A DNA stretch of 64,000 nucleotides from Selaginella moellendorffii. Lineage: Eukaryota; Streptophyta; Lycopodiopsida; Selaginellales; Selaginellaceae. Each line of letters begins with the position of its first letter. The first letter of the stretch is position 1. The stretch is from the NCBI RefSeq assembly GCF_000143415.4, contig NW_003314296.1, positions 1,339,858 through 1,403,857 on the forward strand. The letters run 5' to 3'. The notes below the pieces were generated by a model. That model was given only the letters and a program-made list of their open reading frames with translations. It was not told the DNA's origin and did not search any database. Made by a program: the position numbers and the translations under genes. Positions 36,450-47,985 of the stretch are shown here, piece by piece.

Positions 36450-36966
36450 TGTCAAGACCCCCAACAAGATCAAGACTGGAAAATGCAAAAAGACAAAGAG
36501 AAAAGCTAGTGGAAACAAAGAAGAGGCCTTAGACTGGTGTTGATTCAGATTGTGGAGAAATGGAACAAGGCTAACCTATATATACTATAGGTTGATGAAG
36601 CTCCACCACTCTTAGATCGAGGACGGCCTAAATATAGCTGAGGTCGAGGAGGCGCCACATCATCATCAGGAATGTGGTTCGAGACTCAGGAATCGGGAAG
36701 TGTCTCGAGAGTCAGGAATAGGGAAGTGTCTCGAGACTCAGGAATCGGGAAGTGTCTCGAGAGTCAGGAATAGGGAAGTGTCTCGAGAGTCAGGAATCGG
36801 GAAGTGTCTCGAGAGTCAGGAATAGGGAAGTGTCTCGAGAGTCAGGAATAGGGAAGTGTCTCGAGAGTCAGGAATAGGGAAGTGTCTTGATCATCAGGAA
36901 TGTGGTCTGCAGGTCAGGAATCCGGCGAAAGTCAGGAATGTGGCAAGAATTGGGGGATTCCTGACA
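36450..36966 (-). repeat. 5' LTR of element E
   Basis: 517 bp, with eight copies of the 26-bp GAGTCAGGAATAGGG unit (36670-36890). The extra length over the 3' LTR is one 26-bp unit plus 12 bp at about 36539-36550. Confidence 0.92.
36539..36584 (-). promoter_or_regulatory. Predicted TATA box and transcript start of element E
   Basis: Minus strand: TATATATA at 36584-36577. About 31 nt downstream, at 36552, the sequence CAATCTGAATCAAC begins, with a CA dinucleotide suitable as an initiator. This predicted 5' end is the stretch complementary to the primer site at 36435-36449. The start site is inferred from spacing only. Confidence 0.5.
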
Positions 36967-38023
36967 AAACCAAGCCATACATAAATTCCAATCAAACATT
37001 GGAATTTATGTTTCAACCAATGAAACATAAATTGAAATTTAAGGAGAGTAGAATATCAATAATGTATAAAATGAAAATAAATACTACAATATATTTAACA
37101 TACGTAAGTGTGACAATTGTAATGTTACTATCATTTGTTATGATGTTTAATGCATACATGTCTATAGATCTAAGGAAGAGTTTTCAGCATATAGTGATGA
37201 TGTCAATAATAACATTTTGCTATGGCATGTAGATCCAAGATATTTGATCCAATTATCAACATATGTGAAGTGTCATTAGTTTATCAAATCTTACATGCTA
37301 GGTGATGTCAATAATGATAATTGTTAAATGATATATATTCAATTCTTAGTACGAGTCAAAATTTATCCATAAGTGTGAACAATACTTAATGACATTTAGA
37401 GCACATGCCACAAGTGCATGTGCTCTTACACAAGACAAAACCAAATTTATGAATGAGGATTCATCCATTCATAAATTAATATAGTACAACATAATATGCC
37501 TTATTTATACTCTTTAAAGTTCCTATAAAAAATCCAAAATATGTACCAAATATTGATGAAAATTAGTTTTATAAATAAACTAAGATCCGTGATATAGTAA
37601 TGTGGTGATAATGAAACAAACAGCAAAGATTTAAATTATTTGGAATGAGCAGCTAGGATGAAAGATTGGTTAGGGTTAGGGTAGCTACCAAGATTAGTTT
37701 TAGGTACTTTTTGTGCCATGAGTTGAGCACAAGTTGAGTGCATGAGTGATTGAATGTATGAGAGATTGAGAGCATGAGTGATCAAACATACAAGAGATTG
37801 AGAGATTGAGCCAAGAGAGCAAGAGATTAAGCATGCAAGAAATCAAGAGTGCAAGAAATCAAGCATGCAAAAGATCAAGAGTGAGTGATATCAAGAGTAT
37901 GAGAGATCAAATGTGCGAAAGATTAAGAGTGAATGAGATCAAGCACATGAGTGGAAAACCCAATAACAATGCAATCAAGGGTGAGTTTCTTCCATTTATT
38001 TTCTTATTTGTTTTGCTCTTCCT
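36967..38023. other. AT-rich spacer with a minisatellite
   Basis: No gene is supported. 37740-37960 is an irregular array of ~15-16-bp units of the type AGAGATCAAGAGTGC. 36980-37010 contains the inverted repeat AAATTCCAAT...ATTGGAATTT. Confidence 0.55.
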
Positions 38024-39520
38024 TGTGAGACACAAATCTTTAAGCCTCAAAGTGGAGCCAATAGAGTGCCACATGGTAGTGGCCAAACTGGAAGCCAAAT
38101 GAGCATAACATATTTGGACTAAAAGCTTTTACTTGAAAAGTCAAGAGTGGGAGTCAAATTCCTAATGAAGTGATCAATAAACGAGTCTTTAGAAAAGAAG
38201 ACATGAGATGAACTTAAGATGGACTTAAGATGGACCCGAGATGGAGTTTGAGGTGGAGTCTGAGGTGGACCTAAAATGGAGTCTAAGAAGGATTCTGAGA
38301 TGGAGTCTGAGATAAACCCAAGATGGACTTGAGATGGAGTCCAAGATGGATTCAAGATGGACTTGAGATGGACCCAAGATGGAGTTTAAGATGGAGTCCG
38401 AAATCGAGATTGAGACTGAGACTAAGACTAAGACCAAGACCGAGATTGAGATTGAGTCCAATTCCGAGACCAAGTCCAAGTCTGAGTCCAAGTATGAGTC
38501 TGAGATTAAGACTAAATCCAAATACTAATATAGGCTATGGGGTGAAAGCTCGAAGCAATCATCCCCCGGGGTAAGGAGAGTGTGGAGAGAGTATAGTAGG
38601 GAGAGTGTGGGGGTTGGACTCTAGTGGAACTAGTTTGGGTAGGAAAGGCTAGCATGACCCAGGAAAGCTATACCTATGTTGTGGGTGATGATATAACCAT
38701 TAGGGAGTCCAAAGTTAAAATGAATACAGATAGACAAATGGGGTGGCTTGGTGAGGTGTTCAAGAGCCGACTCTAGTTCCTAAGAGATTGAATAGTGGAT
38801 GCTCCTAGTAAGTGTGGGTGGCACTACCTACTTGGATATTTAGCATAACTCATTAAAACTTCACTCTAGCCACATGGCTAAGGCATTTAAAGGTAGAAAG
38901 GAGAGTACTTACAAAGCTTGCATAGGGTTGTAGTGTTTTGAAATATTGTTCTAAAGTCTTTAACTATAAAAAGTCCTCTTGTGTAGTGACCAAGGATACG
39001 GTCATGCAACAAGGAAGTTTTAAATGTCAATGGGACATAGTGATTGGGTCTTCAGGCTTTGACCTAGTGGTAGTGTTAGCAAATACAGCTGTGGATAGAG
39101 AGGGGCTTAGTAGGGACCGAAAAAGGGATATTGGGGAAAGTTATTCCTTATATTCCTAAGCATCCTAAGGATGATAAGATATGGTTCTGGGATGACTACT
39201 CATGGATGGATGGCCTTGTCTTTGAGAGACAGGACTACGGTATAAGTGGTCTAGGACTACTAATGAGACAAAGGTAAATGGACATAGCTTTAGTATAATA
39301 GGTTGATATGTCGATAATGCCTTTAGGGTGTTTATTATGGGATTGGATATATAAAGCACTTAGACCAAGTGTAAATGCTAAGTGGCATAGATGCCATTCA
39401 TAAGGCCAACAAGTCCCCAAGTCAAGAATATAATTTATGGAGATTGTGAGTGAGACCCCTCTAAATGGTCAGAGGTGTGGTTAATTGACTAAAGTAGAAT
39501 GGAAAGTTTACTCCTTTACA
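38024..39520 (+). repeat. LTR of element D
   Basis: 1497 bp. It has GATGGACTTAAGATGGA-type repeats (38210-38400), the conserved box GGTGAAAGCTCGAAGC (near 38541) and TATAGTAGGGAG (near 38598). Confidence 0.8.
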
Positions 39521-42500
39521 ACTTAGTATTAGAACTATTTTTTAGTCTAACTTTTATTAGTGGTCAAGTATATCACCACTTGATATTGGCATTAGAAAGT
39601 CCTAACAGTGGGTTTGTCCTTGAGGAGTGGCATGTTAAGAGGGCATGACTCTCCACTTGAGTTCATACGTGTATATATAAGAAATGTGATGGATAGAAAG
39701 GGATTATGACTTTGGGATCTTAGGAACAATTGAAGATTTTTCTTATAAAGTTGAGGATGTGATCCATATAAGCATTTGACTTAATAAATAAATTAATATG
39801 ATTATAGTAAACAGTTACAATTGGGATTACGAAAAAGATAGAAACTCTAAAACAATAAAGGAGTCACAGGATTATCCTCATATAGTTGAGGATGGTACTC
39901 ATGAATTTGAGACTAGAGTTAATGGTTGTGAAAGGTCAAATACAAGTGTAAACATATGTTTTTGAAATGGTAGCAAAAGCTGCCTTTAATAAAGATCAGA
40001 AAAACCTAAGGAATTATGGGGTGCACTTAAAGGATGAGTTGATATTCTCATCATATGGGAAAATAGTTCTAAGTGGCAAAAGTAGCCTATGTAGAATAAA
40101 GGATAAGCAAGTGTTGGAGTAACACTTGAGAAGATGATCCTTGTGAATAAAATATGAATACAAGAAGTTGTATTTGAGTGTGGTGGCACCTCAAAAGTAG
40201 CCAAGAAGCTAAGACTTTATAAGATATTGGATTAATAAATTCCAAAAACTAAATGACTTAATAGAGTCAAAGGATGGTCCCAAGAGCTTAAAAGAATTTT
40301 GGTTGAATATAGGTGTGTTATACCCTACGAAGGACTGGGAAGATCGTGAGATCCAAATATAATTATAGTAGGTATCTCATTAATGGCGGAAAGTGTCATA
40401 CTAAATTTGTGAAAAGGTGCTTATGGAAGACAATAACATTGGCAAAGAGTTGTATGTGAATACTATAAAGCAGTGCTAACCAATAGTTGGTATTAGAAAC
40501 AATTACTTTAGTCTTGGCAAAACCTAGACACATATGGAATGTTTTGAGGGTAAGCTCATGGAGTTGATTGGGTGGAGCCCCAAATGTCTCAAGGGATAAT
40601 ACCTTGAAGTCAAGTTAGTGGGTTCATAAAAACTCCTTATTAAAGGAATTCCAATGGAAGTAGGATTGCCATAGGTTAAACTGGAAGGTATACAACTCGA
40701 GTGCATTAACCCAAATAAGGATAGAGGTGTGGAAGCACATGCAATAAGTTGTAAGACTTGATGACTATGAAATAACTAAGTAAAAGGTGTGGCATAATTG
40801 ATTGGATTGATGGAAATTATTTTCCTAAAATTTTTTATTAAGATAAAAAGGAGGTTAGATATATCCTTTAAGGGATAAATTGCTTATATTGAGATATAGT
40901 GAGTCAATAGCGTAAAAGAAAATTTTTAAGGCCATTATTGGGATATCTAAACACTCTAAAACACCAAGAAGTTGTGTTTGGTATCATGAAAGTGTTAAAC
41001 AAAGTATAAGGGATTAAGTCTTTAGCGAAAAATAGATAGAAGGTGTTATCTAACATCTAAGGTTGCGGAGACAGAAGAAGTTCATCTATTTGAATTGAAT
41101 AAAGCCAAAAGAATTTTGGCAAGACTAGTGATAAACATACAAAGGCTCATGAATAATAATGTTGATTTTGGTGTGTGGAATTATAAGGTGAGCATATCTA
41201 AATTGAAGAACCACTCCCTAGGCCATCAGGTAGGTTCATCCCTAGGAATATTTACTAAGGCATAATAAAAAGTGCAAAGCTAACCTCTTAGTTGGGAAGG
41301 GAATAACTGAAGGGAATATAAAAAACTAAAAGCAAATAGTAAAGAGATAAAACCAAATTATAAGAATCGAAAGGTATAATTAAGGTGGTTATGTAAGTTG
41401 GGAGTGGAGAATCAAATAGGTGTTCAAAAGTATTGTTATTGACAACTTTGGTGCCATAGTGAGTCTAAAGTATAGGATTGCCCATGTTAAACCATATGCC
41501 AGTTAGAAAGCTTGTGATAGGAGAAGTTTTAGCAAACTAAGGGATAAACTTCCTTTAATATTCCTAAAGAATTTTCTGGCAAGTTAGTACTTAGAAAGAT
41601 AAATGTAAATGATTCATACTGAAGCGCAAAATAAGAGTGGTGCAACAAAAGTGTGACCTTGATGCTTGCTGTAAGATGAGGTTATCAAGGTTGGGAAAAT
41701 AGTTCCCAAGTGTTCAAAGAGATGGCTTTGAGTGAAAGTCAATGTTTAAGGACTTTCACACTTATATATAAAACCATGTTATATTCGTCATGTGACTTGC
41801 TAAATGAGAATGGCAAGTTAGAAGAACAAATACTCTAAAGTGTTGACTTCAAAAGAGGTGGCCTATAAAGCCAAGTATGGAGGAGTTTATGCATGATCAC
41901 AAGCTAGTCAACTACAAGTGAAAGGACCTAAAAGCTTGGAAGAACTAAGTTCCTAAATTGTGGTCGATAACACACATTGGATAAAAGTTAGTGCACCTGC
42001 ATGGGGAGTCATGCCAAACATCCTGGGTGATACTGTCAATAAATGCATATACAAAGGTTGGGTTCGAGTCCTAACTCTCTAGTGGTTAAAATCTCAACCT
42101 ACTAGGGCATGATGATGGTTTGGAATATGATGACACTCATTTTTCGGTAATCATGGTCTCTCATAGCTTGGCCACACCGCTAAGTGGGGGATGCTCTAGA
42201 GTCGTGATGTATGGCTAGAGTGTTTAGCATGAAAGGTTGGCATATCTAATTTGAACACTTTGGTGCAAATGGCATTAAAGATGTGTTGAATGAGATGAGA
42301 ATATATAATTTAGGTTGTTATGGACCTTTAGCTGAAAGGGCTAGCTTTGCCGCACCACCAAGTATAGGGGATGCCCCCGGGGTTGTAGTCAACAACTTAA
42401 AGGCCTAGGTAGACTCAATGCTATTTGTAAACACATTAAGTTATTTATTAATTCCATGGTTGATTGTTAAAAATAAGCTCTTTGGTGGTTTAAAAAATAG

Positions 42501-43490
42501 TGTTTTTAGTTCAAAGTAGTGATTTGAACAAATGGTATGGTGTGACTTTGTCAATGTGACCCAGTGGGAAAGACATTTAAGAGAATTAAGTTGTGGCAAT
42601 ACAATGGTATTGTGAGTCAGAGAAAATAATCTTTTTTCTTATGAGAAGGACTTATGAGAAGGTTGTAAGGTTGGGCCGTGAATAGAACCCAAAGCAGAAA
42701 ATATTAAGAAAATTTACTAGGGGTGAACATCTTTAGATTTGGCAAAGTAGAGCCTTTAGTATAGAACTAAAAGGATACCTCAAGGATGGAGGCAATAGTC
42801 CTATATTGCTTGTTACAAATAATCAAAGGATAGGAGCAAAGGACTAGTGACCGAGAATGGGCACTAGAAATCACTAAAAGGAATCCAATTTATAAATTAA
42901 GCAAAGAATCACCTGATGGTAGATGCTAGCAAATTGTGGGAAAAAAAAATATATTCCCAAGGACAGGATTCCCAAATACTCCAATTTGTCGAAGGTGAAA
43001 GCTCCAAGAGATGGAGTAGGAAAATCCCCAAATAATAGGGTATAGATAACCTTAGCTTAAATTTAGAGTGGCATGAAATAAAAGAAAGGATGATAGTGCC
43101 CTTTAGTAAAAAAAATTCTAGGATGGGGAAGGGGAGTTTACACAATATATGCAATATGAAATGTTGAAGAACATCTAGAAAATTGACTCGAGAAGTCAAT
43201 ATTAAAGTTCTAAAGTGCGATAGTTATAATTGGTAAAGCCTATTCTGAAATGAATAGTAAAATTGAGACCAAAAGGATGTTTCTAATGGGTTTAGCAAGA
43301 ACTAAATAAATAAAGGAGAGAACCACTACAGGTGATCTAACAATTCTTTAAATTGGAGAGACTATGCTCTTATGAGGATGGGTAAAGCATGGTGAGCCTT
43401 TGGTGTCAAACCATTAATAAATATTGGCAAATGTTAATCTTTTATGAAAGGATGTTATTCCTCATTATGAAGCAATAGTGGGTATATATC
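38024..43490 (+). mobile_element. Element D: decayed A/B-family copy lacking its 3' LTR
   Basis: It starts TGTGAGACAC. The LTR is 38024-39520, ending CTTTACA, with a degenerate primer site (ACTTAGTATTAGAAC). The internal region (39521-~43490) follows A's internal sequence in order, including the T-arm-like motif at 42061 and GGGGATGCCCCCGGGG near 42367. It breaks off close to the position of A's polypurine tract, where a TA microsatellite begins. Much more diverged than A, no coding frames. Confidence 0.8.
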
Positions 43491-43499
43491 TATAACTCA

Positions 43500-43512
43500 T
43501 TCTTGAATCTAT

Positions 43513-43565
<53 letters not shown>
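43500..43565. repeat. (TA)n microsatellite
   Basis: About 25 TA dinucleotides at the broken right end of element D. Confidence 0.95.
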
Positions 43566-43571
<6 letters not shown>

Positions 43572-43596
43572 TATTATTTTATTTTATTTTTGTGTG

Positions 43597-43756
43597 TGTG
43601 AGTGCTTGGAATATGGAAAGGGAATACAGAAAATGTGTATATCAATTAACCCAAAAACCTTAGCTTATATACAGGAGCGAGTGGTCCGGATTGAAACTAA
43701 TTCAATGGTTACCAAAATCCCACTACGCTAATATTAGTATACGGCATCGTAGCCGT
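43597..43756 (-). repeat. Truncated 176-bp-type LTR (copy 1)
   Basis: TGTGAGTGCTTGGAATATGG...CGTAGCCGT matches copies at 44920-45095 and 45274-45449, but lacks the last ~18 bp (ACACTTGGCCCTCACA), which are found inverted at the far end of the following segment. Confidence 0.75.
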
Positions 43757-44884
43757 TGTGTAACTGAGAAGCTGCACAAGTCTTTCTATTAGCCAGAGAT
43801 GCGACGAGATATTATCCGGTATATGCATAGCTGTGTTTGGTGCCAAGTTCGTAATACTCCCCCTCGTGCTGCGGAAGGACGGTTGGAGTCAATTACAATT
43901 TCCCGTCCATTTGAGTTGGTGGTATTTGATCTTATGAGACCTTGTCCATAGTGGACTGTTGGCAATGAGTATGTTACTATTGCTTCTGACTACTTGACTC
44001 GTTGGGTGGAAGTTGGTGCTTTTGCTAGTGCCTTTGCAACTACTGTTGGATACTTCCTCTTCAATCGAGTGGTGTTCTAGCATTCTTGTCCAGAGCGGAT
44101 TCTTTCAGATAATGATAAGGCATTTTATGTTTTGACGTCTCAGTTGGGGATACACCACACTTTTATGAGTACTTATCATCCACAGTTAGATGGTTTGGTG
44201 GAATGGCTCGTTCGGACGTTCAAAGGGATGATTGCGAAGTATGTGAACTTTCAGCATTCGGATTGGGATGGTTATTTACCTCTCTTCGATATGCATATGT
44301 CATGGGGGTGCAGAGTTCTATTGATGCTTCACCATATAAACTCCTATATAGTTATGATCCAATATTACCAACGGAGTTGGGTTTATCTTCGCGATTACCA
44401 TGAGCTACCAATGCTACGGCATGGGATCAATATTTGACAAGCATTCTTCCACTTGTCCAAGCAGAGTCTGCCGAACACTTAAGTCATGTACAAGTGGGAC
44501 AACAATGGCGCTACAACTCCCATCATTGTCCACTTGCGGAGTACAAAGTGGATAACTTAGTGTTGGTTTGTTTTCCCCATCTTATGGTACATGGTTTATC
44601 TAAGAGGCTCCTTGCTCAGTGGAAAGGACCGTATTAAGTGTTGCGGCAAGTGGGACCACAAGTTTATAAGGTTCGGCATGACGTCCAACTGGCCGATCCT
44701 CCAAAAATTGTGCATGTGTAGCGATTGAAATGCTTCATACAAAGGGATTAGGAGTAGTTAATACCACCTACAGATCCATCAATGCCTCCTCCTGATGTTC
44801 CTCCAGATCCTGGCCCATCTATAAGAGAACCCTGATGGTCTTCCATTATTCCGAGAGAAGGGGATGATGTGAGGGCCAAGTGTA
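43757..44884 (+). pseudogene. Ty3/gypsy integrase relic in an inverted segment
   Basis: Plus-strand pieces: a zinc-finger half (CVWCQVRNTPPRAAEG, ~43840), FDLMRPCP, ITASDYLTRWVEV-like text near 43980, DNDKAF and LGIHHTFMSTYHPQLDGLVE (44109-44205), then a downstream part around 44434-44637. Stops occur in several places. The orientation conflicts with copy 1 of the LTR: flipping 43757-44884 would rejoin the complete LTR end. The related copy at 45625-46055 lies on the opposite strand and in the expected orientation. Confidence 0.75.
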
Positions 44885-44919
44885 CAGGGACAATTGAAGG
44901 TGCCTCTCACCTCCACCAA

Positions 44920-45088
44920 TGTGAGTGTTTGGAATATGGAAAAGGAATATAGAAAATGTGCATATCAATTAACTCAAAAACCCTAGCTTATATACAGAAG
45001 CGAGTGGTCCAAATTGAAACTAATTTGACGGCTACCAAAATCTCACTACGCTAATATTAGTATATGGCATTGTAGCCGTACACTTGGC

Positions 45089-45095
<7 letters not shown>
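44920..45095 (-). repeat. 176-bp LTR (copy 2)
   Basis: TGTGAGTGTTTGG...GGCCCTCACA, 176 bp, complete. It is followed by a (CA)n run and has no internal region attached, so it is solo-like. Confidence 0.75.

Positions 45096-45122
<27 letters not shown>
45092..45122. repeat. (CA)n microsatellite
   Basis: About 15 CA units extending from the CACA terminus of LTR copy 2. Confidence 0.9.
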
Positions 45123-45125
<3 letters not shown>

Positions 45126-45273
45126 TGTAGCCTAGCTATTGATGCTATATATATGCATATTTTCTAGGCCCATTGTTGAGTAATTGTGATAGTGCTCAAG
45201 CAAAATTTGTAAACCCATGGAGCCATTTGTCTTATGCAAAAAAAAAGAAGTATATTTAACACCAAATATAATA

Positions 45274-45449
45274 TGTGAATGCTTGGAATATGGAAAGGGA
45301 ATACAGAAAATGTGCATATCAATTAGCCCAAAACCCCTAGCTTATATACAAAAGCAAGTGGTCTGGATTGAAACCAATCTGACAGCTACCAAAATCCCAC
45401 TACACTAATATTAATATACGGCAGCGTAGCCGTACCCGTGGCCCTCACA
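45274..45449 (-). repeat. 176-bp LTR (copy 3), 3' LTR of a truncated minus-strand element
   Basis: TGTGAATGCTTGG...GGCCCTCACA, 176 bp. It is followed on the plus strand by TCATCCCCTCCTCTC, the reverse of a polypurine tract (GAGAGGAGGGGATGA), and then by integrase relics on the minus strand. Confidence 0.75.
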
Positions 45450-45624
45450 TCATCCCCTCCTCTCAAAATAATGGAAGACTATCAAGGTTCTTTTGTACAC
45501 GGGCCGGGATTTAAAGGAACGTCAGGAGGAGGCATCGACAGATTTGTAGGTGGTATTAACTGCTCCTAATCCCTTTGTATGAAGCATTTCAACTGCTGCA
45601 CATGCACAATCACTAGAGGATCAG

Positions 45625-46055
45625 CTTGCTAGACGTCATGCTGAACCTCATAAACTTGTGGTCCAATTAAATAAACCACGTACCATAAGATGGGGAAAAC
45701 AGACTAACACCAAATCATCCACTTTGTACTCCGCTAGTGGACGATGATGGGAGTTATAGCGCCGTTGTTGTCCCACTTGTATGCGGCCTAAGTGTTCGGC
45801 AAACTCTACTCGGACAAGTGGAAGAATGCTCGTCAAATACTGATCCCATGACCTAGCATCGGCAACTTGTAGCAATTGCGAAGGTAAACCCAGCTCCGTT
45901 GGTAATATTGGATCATGACCATATAGCAGTTTATATGGTGAAGCACCAACAGAACTCTGCACCCTTATGACATATGTATACTGAAAAGACGGCAAATAAA
46001 TATCCCAATCCAAATGCTGAAAGTTCACATACTTCACAATCATCCCTTTGAATGT
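45625..46055 (-). pseudogene. Ty3/gypsy integrase C-terminal relic
   Basis: The minus-strand frame (46043-45648) has VKYVNFQHLDWDIYLPSFQY, SSVGASPYKLLYGHDPILPT and YKVDDLVLVCFPHLM, the post-catalytic part of integrase. It is closely related to the plus-strand relic near 44225-44640. Truncated at both ends. Confidence 0.75.
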
Positions 46056-46079
46056 GTCACGAATGTGATTTCGGGTATC

Positions 46080-46972
46080 GAAAAATACTTGTCAGTCAGT
46101 CCTTACGAACACTCTTTCTTTACTGCCATGATGGCAAAAGCTTGGTACAGCTGGTTCCCTTTATTCTTCCCACTTTAGTTAGTTGAGAAACTGGTCAATG
46201 ACCGTGTACTTAAATCGGATAAATATAAAGTAGGAACTCTATATGTTTCTTGCTGAGCATACTCAGCTTGGTTTGAGAAACTCCTGTCATTGGCTTGCAC
46301 TTGCTAGTATCAAGAACCCTTGTGTATTGAGACTAATCCCTCAATATCGTTGAATGATAGCTTACCGTGTTTGCTAAACACCCTCGCTATCATGCTTTTT
46401 GTGTTAGTCTCATTTCGGTCCCAAATGCTATTTATGGAAAGTGTCTAGATTAGTTCATTTGGCATATCTATGGAATGTAGAAATTGGCCTGAACACAATG
46501 GTATTTATCCCATGTCCAAATTCGCAATCTAGCACCATTCCATATTTAGTAAATTTCAGACTTGTCCCAGAGACTAACTCCTGGTACTAAGGGAGGCTTG
46601 GGGTGAAAGCCCAAAGCGTGTGTCCCTCAAGGGGGGCGGGGGGCTATAGGGGGTTCCAAATGTATAGTAGGGATAATGGTTGGAATGCATGTCCAACTAC
46701 TTGAGATATTAGTTTGGCTCCTGCTAGGCTGTGTTGCTCCTTATTCTGTGTCCGGCTTGGGTCTAAGCCCAAGCTCCATGCTGCTCTAGTCGGTGGGGTA
46801 CCCTCCTCCTTGCGTTAGGCCACCGGCATGCCAAAATTGTGCCAGACTCTGTCTGACACCATTTTGCGTGTAGGTGCTGGATACGGGGAGCTGGTGCTTG
46901 TGGGATTGTACTGGACCCTCGTTTCGTAACGCAATGGGCTTGAATCTTGGCTCCAAATTCAGGTGCGCTACA
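46080..46972 (+). mobile_element. C-type LTR, second copy
   Basis: Ends GGTGCGCTACA followed by a primer site. It includes the box GGGTGAAAGCCCAAAGCGT (46600-46618), a G-rich run and TATAGTAGGGATAATGG near 46670. It aligns with 8460-8639 plus 22579-23217. The left end (about 46080) is uncertain. Confidence 0.7.
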
Positions 46973-46987
46973 TTTGGTATCAGAGGA
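46973..46987 (+). promoter_or_regulatory. Primer-binding site of C-type element
   Basis: TTTGGTATCAGAGGA matches the initiator-Met tRNA complement over TGGTATCAGAG. Confidence 0.8.
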
Positions 46988-47163
46988 ATTGTCTCAGCAA
47001 TTCCTATCCAACTTTTGTCAAATTTTTTGACTCAAGTTGCATATGCAGAGACTTTTCTAGTAGATCAAAAGTGACCTGTGTAGGATTAGTTGGATAGCAC
47101 CATTCAGTAAGAACGTTGTATGCATGTTCAGTTACTGATAGAGGCATGCATGCAGCTAGCAGG

Positions 47164-47535
47164 ATGGTGAAGAGGAACCGTGCTGATGATGCTGAAGCCT
47201 CTAGACGGGCAAATCGAGAAGAGGAAACTCCTGCTAGAGATGCTGCGGAAGAGGCTGAGGCTGAGTCAAAAGAGGAAGAGCCAGATGCTGCGGCATTACA
47301 GCGTACGGCTCAGGAAGTCGAGATTGAGAATTTGTGAAGGGAGATTCGCAAATTGAAGAAAGAGAGCAAAAAGAGGAAGAAAGAAGCTGAAGCAACTAAA
47401 CCAACTAAGCTTAAGCAACCGGACTCCTCTTCAAGTTCTGAGGACAATGAAGTTCTACAGCCACCCCCGGTTGCACGAGTTTCAAAGTTTAAGCCTCCAA
47501 AACCACCCAACGGCAATATAATGTGGTTGGTATAA
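47164..47535 (+). pseudogene. C-type gag N-terminal remnant
   Basis: After the primer site an open frame starts MVKRNRADDAEASRR and continues through one TGA (47335-47337) into REIRKLKKESKKRKKEA and FKPPKPPNGN, ending at a stop near 47535. The charged, K/R- and E-rich text followed by KPPKPP resembles the N-terminus of F's gag ([22 protein letters not shown]). It is truncated by AT-rich DNA with no capsid or pol part. Confidence 0.6.
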
Positions 47536-47985
47536 AGTACAAACTCAATTATATCGTGTTTAAAATGATATGACAAGATTTTTGCTGACAAAACTCTACT
47601 AGGCAAATCTTGGCTAAAAATTTCTTGTACAAACCAGAATTGGAAAAAATGGTTTTATACATATAAAACAAGGCAATCAGAAAAAATCTATGCCCATTAC
47701 TTCCACCACACAATTGGAAAAGAAAGATTGATCTCTCAAAACTCAATTTTATGATTGAGAGGAAGGCTTAGATAATTTCCAAGAACAACAAATTTTAGAA
47801 GCTTTTTTTGAAATTAAGCCAATTTCAAAAGTTAATCTCTATACAATAGTCAAAAAAATACCTAGACAAAAAGCCCCTAGATCAAAAATTAGTTTAGATA
47901 TAAAAGATTTCTCCACTAAAAGGTGAATCTTGCCTATAAAGTTGAATAACAAGGAAAATTATGTTTCATATGTTTCTTGTGATCA
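47536..47985. other. AT-rich spacer, no gene seen
   Basis: I see no supported feature here; probably old repeat DNA joined to the relic that follows. Confidence 0.4.

Larger units (their letters stand above)
23660..36966 (-). mobile_element. Element E: Ty3/gypsy chromovirus, split by element F
   Basis: Minus-oriented element with LTRs at 23660-24138 (479 bp) and 36450-36966 (517 bp), ends TGTCAAG...CTGACA, and a perfect target duplication AAACC (23655-23659 and 36967-36971). Gag lies at the right and pol at the left. Element F is inserted near the end of gag (27965-35475, duplication GGCTT). RT-region wording such as VFLGFANFYRKFI differs from F's [12 protein letters not shown] and recalls fungal-type chromoviruses of the Tf1/Tcn1 kind (inference). 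The primer site is not of the initiator-Met type. Confidence 0.92.
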
